Part shown: positions 1-4,980 of the stretch, piece after piece
Layout: the number at the start of each line of letters is the position of its first letter
How positions within the stretch are numbered: position 1 is the first letter of the stretch
Assembly: GCA_031281765.1 (NCBI GenBank)
Contig: JAITEX010000082.1
Span: forward strand, 1 to 6,791
Source of the DNA: Eubacteriales Family XIII. Incertae Sedis bacterium
Lineage (GTDB): Bacteria > Bacillota > Clostridia > Peptostreptococcales > Anaerovoracaceae
Length of the DNA stretch: 6,791 nt
Direction: 5' to 3'
The notes under the pieces: generated by a model
Told to the model about the DNA's origin: nothing
Database searches by the model: none
What the model saw: only the letters and a program-made list of their open reading frames with translations
Made by a program: the position numbers and the translations under genes

Positions 1-747
1 ACCAATGAGCAGCGCAAGGCCCGCCGCCATCACGGCAAACGGCCACCATACCCCGGGAGACACGACATTGAAGCCGACCGCGAGCGCAAGCGCGCCAATC
101 ATATAGAGGGTCGCGCCGCCGATGTCCATCTTCGAAAGGATATTCTTCTGCTTTTCCACCTTTTCGGCAGGCTTCTTCGGCAGTTTCGCCAGCGTTACAA
201 AGGCCGCAATCAGGCCGAGCAGGCCCGCAAAGGCGAATATCCACCGCCAGCTCATATAATGCGTAATAACGCCGCCGAGCAGCGGCCCCACCGCGAGGCC
301 CGCGTAGACAGCGCCGACCGACATGCCGAGCGCCCTGCCGCGCTTATGCGCCGGCACCGTATCTACGAGGATCGCCTGGCTTGTCGCGAACATCGCGGCG
401 GCGCCAAACGCCTGCAGTACGCGCAGCGCGATGACCATTTCGAGCGATACGGAGAAATAGGCGACGGCGTTCAGCCCGCCGAAGATAAACAGCCCGACGA
501 TAAGTATCACACGCTTGCTCGTCAAATCGGCGAGCCGACCGAGCGGCAGCATTACCACGAGTACGGATATGGTAAATGCGTTGATGATCCAGCCGAGCGA
601 CGCGGCCGAACTGCCAAACTCGATGCCGATAGCCGGTATCGCGACATTCAGGATACTACCCGCTATGGCCGGAATAAACGACGTAAGGACAATAACGAAC
701 ACAACCGCGTTCACGTGCGCGGCATCACTTCCATGCTTTTCTTTCAT
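1..747 (-). CDS. MFS drug-type exporter, DHA2-like, 3'-truncated by window edge
   Basis: This is an integral membrane transporter of the major facilitator superfamily, probably a proton-coupled multidrug or solute exporter of the DHA2 (EmrB/QacA-like) type. The 249 visible codons begin at ATG 747 and read openly to base 1, so the C-terminal half is missing. Visible landmarks are an early membrane segment (about residues 12-35), W54 in a WIINAF segment, and motif A (GRLADLTSKR, residues 70-79, with D74). Motif B follows with R109 and Q112, then antiporter motif C (G150...GP154-155...GG158-159). Further membrane segments lie near 168-187, 208-228 and 232-249, with a basic loop KLPKKPAEKVEKQK between. 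A GAAGGAA Shine-Dalgarno (minus strand, 761-767) lies 13 nt before ATG, slightly far. It is transcribed divergently from the WxL operon. Superfamily assignment is secure. Substrate is unknown, and the 14-segment DHA2 class is inferred from the N-terminal half only. Confidence 0.93.
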   Translation of the reverse strand, partial: MKEKHGSDAAHVNAVVFVIVLTSFIPAIAGSILNVAIPAIGIEFGSSAASLGWIINAFTISVLVVMLPLGRLADLTSKRVILIVGLFIFGGLNAVAYFSVSLEMVIALRVLQAFGAAAMFATSQAILVDTVPAHKRGRALGMSVGAVYAGLAVGPLLGGVITHYMSWRWIFAFAGLLGLIAAFVTLAKLPKKPAEKVEKQKNILSKMDIGGATLYMIGALALAVGFNVVSPGVWWPFAVMAAGLALLIG

Positions 748-795
748 TGGTTTATAACGTTTCCTTCACAAAATACAACGTGCTTGCCTACATTC

Positions 796-824
796 ACTAT
801 AATTAATGATAGCATAATTGAGAA
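796..824 (-). promoter_or_regulatory. Candidate promoter of the MFS exporter gene
   Basis: On the minus strand TTCTCA (819-824) and TATAGT (796-801) are separated by 17 nt. They match the sigma-70/sigma-A consensus at four and five of six positions. Transcription would start near 789, giving a leader of about 40 nt before ATG 747. The surrounding stretch is strongly AT-rich, and a TATAAT also reads on the plus strand at 798-803, so divergent promoters may overlap here. Assigned by pattern only. Confidence 0.4.
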
Positions 825-875
825 CATTTCGTGTCTCTGCGCGCCTCAAAATTTTTTTTTATTTACGCAGCTATG

Positions 876-898
876 GGGAAAAGATTTTCTCTTTTCCC
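876..898 (+). other. Leader stem-loop 1 (9-bp perfect stem)
   Basis: GGGAAAAGA (876-884) and TCTTTTCCC (890-898) form a perfect 9-bp stem around a TTTTC loop. A G-T wobble (875/899) can extend it. No T-run follows on either strand, so it is not a canonical intrinsic terminator. Part of its right arm, CTTTTC (891-896), is also complementary to GAAAAG at 991-996 just before the Shine-Dalgarno. An alternative pairing is therefore possible. Function is unknown. Confidence 0.5.
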
Positions 899-924
899 TC
901 GTCACTTTAAGTGCGAGATATTTC

Positions 925-956
925 AAGAAGGAGCGCATCTTTCATCCGCGCTTCTT
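925..956 (+). other. Leader stem-loop 2 (bulged)
   Basis: AAGAA (925-929) pairs with TTCTT (952-956), and GCGC (933-936) pairs with GCGC (948-951). This leaves a 3-nt GGA bulge (930-932) and an 11-nt loop. It lies between stem-loops 1 and 3. The bulge contains a purine-rich AAGGAG-type sequence, but no start codon follows it at a usable distance. A moderate structure of unknown role. Confidence 0.3.
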
Positions 957-966
957 TAGGTTAAGG

Positions 967-982
967 TTTGCGAAAACGCAAA
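967..982 (+). other. Leader stem-loop 3 (6-bp stem, AAAA loop)
   Basis: TTTGCG (967-972) and CGCAAA (977-982) pair around an AAAA loop, 10 nt before the duplicated Shine-Dalgarno of the first WxL gene. The short compact hairpin is clear in sequence. Read as DNA it could instead be half-sites for a dimeric regulator. Neither role can be shown from sequence alone. Confidence 0.35.
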
Positions 983-992
983 TTGCAGTAGA

Positions 993-1014
993 AAAGGAAA
1001 GTTAAAGGAAAGTT
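993..1014 (+). promoter_or_regulatory. Tandemly duplicated Shine-Dalgarno of the small WxL gene
   Basis: The 11-mer AAAGGAAAGTT occurs twice with no gap (993-1003 and 1004-1014), directly before ATG 1017. The proximal copy places AAAGGAAA five nt before the start codon, a good ribosome binding site. The distal copy is a second possible docking site or a relic of a small duplication. The proximal copy fixes the gene start. Confidence 0.8.
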
Positions 1015-1016
1015 AT

Positions 1017-1613
1017 ATGATTCAAAAAACAGTACAAAGAAAAGTAGCGAGGAAAACGGTCGTCGCCGTACTCGCAGCACTTACGACATTGGCATTTATT
1101 ATGCCTGTTTCGGCGGCGACATCGAAAAGCACCCATGCCACAGTTGAATTTGAAGCGGGAGACCTGAGTTTGGAGAAAGCTCCTGCCTTTGACTTCGGCA
1201 AGCATAAAATCAGCCACGTACGGGAAGACTATGCCGCGTCGAATGTAAAAGAAGCCTTAGAGGTGTTTGACCTCCGCGGCGGCAATTCCGGATGGAATGT
1301 GACCGCTGCCTTGTCGAAGTTCCAAATCAGCAGCAAAGATTCCCTGTCGGGTTCGTTTGTTACGTTCAACAATCTCGCTATAGACCCGGAAAACGGCACC
1401 ATCGGACCGGCCCCGGCGCAAACGGGTTCCGCCACAGAGATTCCGAGCGACGGGACTGCGGTAAAAATACTGAGCGCAGCCGCCGGAGCCGGTAACGGCG
1501 CCTGGAAAGCGACCGCGGCGGCGGACAAGACGAAACTGACGGTATTCCCGGGTACCGCGAGCGTCGGAACCCATCAGGCCACCATTTCATGGTCACTTCA
1601 GGATGCGCCATGA
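1017..1613 (+). CDS. Small secreted WxL-domain protein
   Basis: A 198-residue exported protein that is essentially a signal peptide plus one WxL domain, the module that binds peptidoglycan non-covalently in Gram-positive walls. The signal peptide has a basic start (K4, R8, K9, R12, K13), a hydrophobic core at about 14-30, and a likely Sec cleavage after A33 (VSA). The mature part opens with EFEAGDLSLEKAPAFDFG, matching the usual beginning of WxL domains. The first signature is GWNVTA (W93-N-V95), with V in place of L. The second is WSLQDAP at the extreme C-terminus (W192-S-L194). There are no cysteines and no LPXTG sorting motif. It is the first gene of the operon, 76 bp before the WxL-interacting protein, and has a strong duplicated ribosome binding site that suggests high expression. 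With no other domain it may act as an accessory, spacer or competitor for WxL sites (inference). Confidence 0.92.
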   Translation: MIQKTVQRKVARKTVVAVLAALTTLAFIMPVSAATSKSTHATVEFEAGDLSLEKAPAFDFGKHKISHVREDYAASNVKEALEVFDLRGGNSGWNVTAALSKFQISSKDSLSGSFVTFNNLAIDPENGTIGPAPAQTGSATEIPSDGTAVKILSAAAGAGNGAWKATAAADKTKLTVFPGTASVGTHQATISWSLQDAP

Positions 1614-1677
1614 TAGTCTACGGTTGGGAGCATGACAGTAATTGAGGAACGCTTTTTTCAGGGGAGTAACAACGTAT

Positions 1678-1682
1678 AGGGG
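1678..1682 (+). promoter_or_regulatory. Ribosome binding site fixing the WxL-interacting protein start
   Basis: AGGGG at 1678-1682 lies seven nt before ATG 1690. This favours that ATG over the in-frame TTG at 1642, which would add 16 residues ahead of the signal peptide and lacks a good ribosome binding site. Starting at 1690 also puts the basic n-region (R4, R7, K9) directly before the hydrophobic core, as expected for a signal peptide. Confidence 0.75.
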
Positions 1683-1689
1683 TAGAGAT

Positions 1690-2787
1690 ATGATACAGCG
1701 TGCCAACAGGCCTAAAACCGCGCTTACTACCTTATTGTTGATTTTCACGTTGACCTACGCAGTGTTACCGTTTACTTCGGTATCTTCGGCCACGGCATAT
1801 GCCGTGGCCGAAGATGCCGGATTCTCCGTACACGCTCAGATACCGGAAAATCAAATAAACAAGAACTTGACGTATTTTGACTTGCATATGAAACCGGGAG
1901 CAAAACAAACGCTGACGGTAAGCCTTATCAACGATTCGAAGAAGCCTCTTACGGTAGATGTCGGCGCAATCAGCGCATCAACAAACCGCAACGGCATTAT
2001 AGACTACCGCACGCCGGACATCAAAGACAAGACATTAAAAGTCCCCTTTTCGGAAATTTCACACGTGGTAGACGATACGGTCACCATCCCCGCAGGCGGG
2101 ACGGCCGCGGCGCATATCGAAATCACGATGCCCGCCGGCGTATACGACGGCGTTGCGCTCGGCGGTATTGTCATTACGAAAAAACCGGATAAGGACAGCG
2201 CTTCCGGTTCCACGTCAAGAAAAAAACATGACAATTTTGACGTCTCCATAAAAAATGAATACAGCTATATTATCGGGGTGAAGCTGCGCGAAACGGAGGT
2301 TCCTGTTTCGCCGGATTTTGAATATGAAAAGGTGGAAGCCGGGCTCGCAAACTATAAGCTCGCCGTCATACATCATATAAGGAATAAGGAAGCCGCCATC
2401 GTAAAGGATATGCGGCTGTCCATCAAGGTATACAAGGGTAAGGAAGAAACGCCGTATATCGACTTCGAGAAAACCGTGGATATGGCGCCGAATTCCGTCA
2501 TGCCGATCGGCACGGAAACGGGCCGCCGGAAATTCGACCCCGGTGATTATTTGAGCAAGGTTCGCCTCGCAATAGGCGATAAGATATGGGAGTTCGAGAA
2601 AAGCTTCACGGTGACGGAAGCGGAAGCCAAGGAGCTAAACGAGAAGTCAGTCGCGGAAACGAAGCCGGCGGATATACCCTTCTGGTTCGCGGCCATACTC
2701 ATAGGAGGGGCGCTTCTCGCGTTTCTGGCATTCCTGTTGTTCATAATCTCACTTCTCCGGCGACGAAAGAACGATGATGAAGAATAA
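1690..2787 (+). CDS. WxL-interacting protein (WxIP; PGBD + HBD domains, formerly DUF916/DUF3324)
   Basis: A 365-residue membrane-anchored partner of WxL proteins. The signal peptide is basic (R4, R7, K9) with a hydrophobic core at about 12-28 and likely cleavage after A36, A38 or A40. The peptidoglycan-binding domain runs from about 45 to 165. It begins FSVHAQIPENQ, continues with YFDLHMKPG near 62-70, and contains the hallmark PAGVYDGVALGG at 148-159. A polar linker (about 167-188) leads to the host-binding domain (about 190-320). One transmembrane helix (329-356) and a short cytoplasmic tail RRRKNDDEE complete it, giving the standard WxIP layout and length. Known family members bind WxL proteins and wall and anchor the complex in the membrane. 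The gene lies between two WxL genes and overlaps the next by 14 nt. A perfect 34-bp palindrome covers the signal-peptide cleavage codons. Confidence 0.95.
   Translation: MIQRANRPKTALTTLLLIFTLTYAVLPFTSVSSATAYAVAEDAGFSVHAQIPENQINKNLTYFDLHMKPGAKQTLTVSLINDSKKPLTVDVGAISASTNRNGIIDYRTPDIKDKTLKVPFSEISHVVDDTVTIPAGGTAAAHIEITMPAGVYDGVALGGIVITKKPDKDSASGSTSRKKHDNFDVSIKNEYSYIIGVKLRETEVPVSPDFEYEKVEAGLANYKLAVIHHIRNKEAAIVKDMRLSIKVYKGKEETPYIDFEKTVDMAPNSVMPIGTETGRRKFDPGDYLSKVRLAIGDKIWEFEKSFTVTEAEAKELNEKSVAETKPADIPFWFAAILIGGALLAFLAFLLFIISLLRRRKNDDEE
1782..1815. repeat. Perfect 34-bp palindrome inside the WxIP signal-peptide region
   Basis: ATCTTCGGCCACGGCAT (1782-1798) is followed at once by its exact reverse complement (1799-1815), with no spacer. 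Allowing T-G wobbles at 1781/1816 and 1777/1820, pairing extends to 1776-1821. It is in frame and encodes about V31 to D42, the stretch in which the signal peptide should be cut. In RNA it would be a very stable hairpin centred about 109 nt after ATG. No other copy of this sequence was seen in the window. Confidence 0.95.
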
Positions 2788-4867
2788 CGCCGGGCACAAA
2801 CGCAGCCGGCGCCGGGTAGCCGGCGCCATAGCGCTGCTATTGGTTTGCCTGAACTTCCCTCAGATTGCGTCAAGCGCTGCGCTTGACGCAAATGAGGCGG
2901 AGGTCGGCAATTTTAACGACCTGAAGACCGTTTTGACGGATAGCGCCTATAATAATATTTCCACCATATATATGGGCGGTGATATTGTGTGTGAAACGGA
3001 TACCTTCTCTATCAATAAGGATCATGTTGACGTGACCATAGTCGGGCATCCGAAAGGCGAGAGCAGTACGCGCTATACCATTCAGGATAATCCCAGGTCT
3101 TATATTCATATCGGCAAAAACGGGCGCACTGTGACGCTGAAAGAGATGGACATCCGCGGGTACAATTATTACGGGACGATCAACTGTAATTGGTATACGG
3201 ACACGACGTTGAAATTTGATAAGGTAAACTACCTCGGCTCACAGGCCGTTTACAACAGAATGGGCGACACGATTTTTCAGGATACGAATGTCACGATAGG
3301 GATGGTCCCTGCGGAGCCAGCGCGTTTTCCGGTTCCGCCAAATCAAGACCCTCCGCAGGAAGTAGCGGAATCTCCAAGGCTCACCTTCGGTGGCAACTGC
3401 GTGTTTACAAAAGACGACAATACTTCTTCACTGTTTTTTATGCCGGATGACGTAGAGAAGTATGTGCGGGTACTTCCCGACGCCAATGTCAGCATTATCA
3501 ATAATTCGACTTCCGACACTTACGGCGATGCCTTCTATATCGATCATTCCGAAACCACTGCGCCACCACTTACAATCGGGGACAGGGCAAAGCTTTTTAT
3601 CGATGTTCAGAGCGGAGTGCAACGTGCCTACGATATGCGCTTTGATTCTGTAACGGTCGGTCCGGACGCATCGCTGCGCGTGATCCAGCGCGGGGATCCC
3701 GATAAGGATAACTCCACCATCAGCATCAACAAAAGCCTAACTGTCGAAGCCGGAGCAACACTTGAAATGACCCGCGTCGCAAGCACGAAACGATATGCGC
3801 CGCTCATTCTCCTGTTCGATCCAAACGGAACTATATCTTTCAACGACCCGAAGCGCATACTTCTCTACAACCCGAGCAAGCGCATGTTCACGACGAGGTC
3901 GGGCCCTTTTACGATAACTGGATCGGTCGGCGCCATCAATGTATGGACCAGCGGAACACTTAGCGATAGTATTGACAATATGCCGAAGAATATGTGGAAT
4001 AAACAGAATGGCGCGAATTTATCATTTAACGCCAAATCGGAAACGGGGCGTATTTCCGTTGGAACAAATTATGCAAGCATTTCCAATTTTAATACAAAGG
4101 AAGACTTCTACAATGCATATTTCGATAAAAATTCATTTGTTATGAATAATATGCTCATGTTAACCATGGGTCGATACACGCTCAACATAGACCCGCTGTA
4201 TATCCCGAATACGACTGTTACGGGCAACGTAGGCGGCGGCTCCAACACGAACAGAGCAATACGGCTCCGGTACGCCGGCAACAACGGAAAAGCCCAAGAG
4301 GTAAACGCGTCCGTTGATTCGTACGGTGACTGGACAGCGAAATTAGTCAATGCGACTGTGGATGCCAACTTGCAAGTCTTATCTCACGGACACAGCGACT
4401 ACCTGACTTTCGGAAAGCGAACGAAACCGACGAAGAATCCGGGGGAACTCTCATTTTTAAATGTGCCGGGAAACCTGGCTTTCGCTAAAACCAAGCCACC
4501 GCTGTTGAAGGCGACGGTACCGCGCGTCGATACCTCCTGGACCATTTCAATCTCTGATACGCGTACGCGGGCTAAGCGCGCCCCCTGGAAGCTAACGGCG
4601 TCTATCGGAGCGCCACTCACCGGTTCCATGGGCGGCGCTACCTACACGCTCAACGACGCCCTCGTGTTTGTGGACTCGCAGGGTCAGGCGACGCCGCTTA
4701 CCAATTCCCAACTCTTAATCTATTCGAGCCCGGCGAGCGCCAACAAGCGCACGGATATAAACTGGCCTGCGGACAAGGGCATCCTGTTGCGCGTTCTACC
4801 CGGCCAGGCTATGGTCGGCGTACGCTACGAAACGACGATACGATGGACCTTGTCGAATGCGCCGTAG
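2774..4867 (+). CDS. Large WxL surface protein with pectate-lyase-like beta-helix, probable adhesin
   Basis: A 697-residue exported wall protein. The signal peptide has a strongly basic n-region (K9, R10, R12-R14), a core at about 15-28 and probable cleavage near SSA-A (33-36). From about 44 to 370, short repeating beta-strand segments resemble the pectate-lyase-like adhesive domain common in large WxL proteins. A proline-rich insert (179-201) looks like an exposed loop. Residues about 370-475 are unassigned but carry similar strand-rich segments. About 477-550 resembles a bacterial Ig-like module (TTVTGNV at the start, GDWTAKL inside). The WxL domain runs from about 556 to the end, with W605-K-L607 (PWKLTAS) and terminal W691-T-L693 (WTLSNAP). 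There is no LPXTG motif. Its ATG overlaps the WxIP gene by 14 nt with only a weak Shine-Dalgarno, implying translational coupling. It is probably the ligand-facing part of the complex (inference); no pectate lyase catalytic role should be assumed. Confidence 0.92.
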   Translation: MMKNNAGHKRSRRRVAGAIALLLVCLNFPQIASSAALDANEAEVGNFNDLKTVLTDSAYNNISTIYMGGDIVCETDTFSINKDHVDVTIVGHPKGESSTRYTIQDNPRSYIHIGKNGRTVTLKEMDIRGYNYYGTINCNWYTDTTLKFDKVNYLGSQAVYNRMGDTIFQDTNVTIGMVPAEPARFPVPPNQDPPQEVAESPRLTFGGNCVFTKDDNTSSLFFMPDDVEKYVRVLPDANVSIINNSTSDTYGDAFYIDHSETTAPPLTIGDRAKLFIDVQSGVQRAYDMRFDSVTVGPDASLRVIQRGDPDKDNSTISINKSLTVEAGATLEMTRVASTKRYAPLILLFDPNGTISFNDPKRILLYNPSKRMFTTRSGPFTITGSVGAINVWTSGTLSDSIDNMPKNMWNKQNGANLSFNAKSETGRISVGTNYASISNFNTKEDFYNAYFDKNSFVMNNMLMLTMGRYTLNIDPLYIPNTTVTGNVGGGSNTNRAIRLRYAGNNGKAQEVNASVDSYGDWTAKLVNATVDANLQVLSHGHSDYLTFGKRTKPTKNPGELSFLNVPGNLAFAKTKPPLLKATVPRVDTSWTISISDTRTRAKRAPWKLTASIGAPLTGSMGGATYTLNDALVFVDSQGQATPLTNSQLLIYSSPASANKRTDINWPADKGILLRVLPGQAMVGVRYETTIRWTLSNAP
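2808..2827. repeat. GC-rich hairpin near the start of the large WxL gene
   Basis: GGCGCCGG (2808-2815) and CCGGCGCC (2820-2827) are perfect 8-bp arms around a GTAG loop. The hairpin starts 34 nt after ATG 2774, in the codons for the basic n-region. The same bases also form a direct repeat: AGCCGGCGCC at 2804-2813 and again at 2818-2827 (period 14). Such a stable hairpin close to a weak ribosome binding site could limit initiation on this gene unless ribosomes arrive from the upstream gene. Confidence 0.75.
2865..2891. repeat. 12-bp-arm inverted repeat at the large WxL signal-peptide cleavage codons
   Basis: TTGCGTCAAGCG (2865-2876) and CGCTTGACGCAA (2880-2891) are perfect inverted arms around CTG. 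The element lies in frame over about I31 to N40, the end of the signal peptide and the first mature residues. Its centre is about 104 nt after the start codon. This nearly matches the position of the 34-bp palindrome in the preceding gene, although the two sequences are unrelated. Confidence 0.9.
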
Positions 4868-4915
4868 GGATACGTAAAACCGGTACTCCCCGCTCCGGGC
4901 AATTCCCGTTCACAC

Positions 4916-4945
4916 TTGCAACCGACCCTGCAAATGGGGTATAAT
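4916..4945 (+). promoter_or_regulatory. uvrB promoter
   Basis: TTGCAA (4916-4921) and a perfect TATAAT (4940-4945) are separated by 18 nt. Transcription should start around 4951-4953, leaving a leader of about 28 nt before ATG 4981. The LexA box overlaps the expected start site, which is the usual arrangement for repression. This is the strongest promoter-like sequence I found in the window. Confidence 0.75.
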
Positions 4946-4951
4946 TGTATG

Positions 4952-4965
4952 CGAACAGTTGTTTG
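4952..4965. promoter_or_regulatory. LexA/DinR operator (SOS box) of uvrB
   Basis: CGAACAGTTGTTTG fits the Gram-positive LexA (DinR) consensus CGAACRNRYGTTYC at 12 of 14 positions. The two differences are T for R in the centre and G for the final C. It is an imperfect palindrome, CGAAC-N4-GTTTG. Its position over the transcription start and its place upstream of uvrB, a classic SOS gene, strengthen the call. DNA damage should derepress the gene. Confidence 0.82.
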
Positions 4966-4980
4966 TGTGAACGGAAAAAT

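Larger units (their letters stand above)
748..1016. other. Divergent intergenic region and WxL operon leader
   Basis: This 269-bp stretch separates two divergent genes, and I find no convincing coding sequence in it. From left to right it holds the MFS ribosome binding site, an AT-rich promoter zone (about 785-825), and a run of nine T residues (852-860). Three stem-loops (876-898, 925-956, 967-982) and a duplicated Shine-Dalgarno (993-1014) follow. A plus-strand TATAAT at 798-803 could serve the WxL operon. However, its -35 region is poor (TACAAC at 774-779 with an 18-nt gap), and no better plus-strand promoter was found nearer the gene. If it is used, the operon leader would be about 200 nt and well structured. 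I recognise no known riboswitch or T-box. Confidence 0.5.
4906..4974. repeat. Inverted repeat enclosing the uvrB promoter and SOS box
   Basis: CCGTTCACAC (4906-4915) is the exact reverse complement of GTGTGAACGG (4965-4974). After a 3-by-3 internal loop, CAAC (4919-4922) and GTTG (4958-4961) can pair as well. The whole promoter lies between the arms, and the right arm covers the weak Shine-Dalgarno. Only a transcript arriving from upstream would contain both arms, because the uvrB transcript should begin near 4952. A 10-bp match at this spacing could be coincidental. Confidence 0.55.
4868..4980 (+). other. Intergenic region between the WxL operon and uvrB
   Basis: These 113 bp hold the uvrB promoter, its LexA box and an enclosing inverted repeat. 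I see no canonical intrinsic terminator for the WxL operon. The best hairpin, GGGATAC (4867-4873) with GTACTCCC (4883-4890, one bulged base), is not followed by a T-run. WxL transcripts may therefore run into uvrB, or end by a Rho-dependent or later signal. Confidence 0.5.

Noticed and set aside
818..864. TTGAG/CTCAA pairing followed by T9 as a plus-strand terminator or attenuator
   Set aside because: The stem is only five pairs with a 22-nt loop and ends in A-T pairs; too weak.
876..898. Stem-loop as an intrinsic terminator
   Set aside because: There is no T-run directly after the stem on either strand, and it lies between divergent genes where no upstream transcript needs stopping.
259..1005. 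248-codon plus-strand open frame
   Set aside because: It runs antisense to the MFS gene and then through the intergenic region. The protein is highly charged with no recognisable domain, whereas the minus strand shows clear MFS motifs.
1642..1689. Upstream in-frame TTG start that would lengthen the WxL-interacting protein by 16 residues
   Set aside because: It has no good ribosome binding site and would put extra residues before the signal peptide. ATG 1690 has AGGGG seven nt upstream.
2774..2890. Lipoprotein signal (C25) or twin-arginine signal (SRRRVAG) in the large WxL protein
   Set aside because: LLVC lacks the small residues needed before a lipobox cysteine. The Tat-like motif lacks the usual F-L pair. 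An ordinary Sec signal with cleavage near SSA fits better and agrees with the WxL family.
2774..4867. Active pectate lyase
   Set aside because: The similarity is to the adhesive beta-helix domains of WxL proteins; no catalytic residues can be identified.
4867..4890. Hairpin after the large WxL gene as its terminator
   Set aside because: Seven pairs with a bulge and no following T-run; not a canonical terminator.
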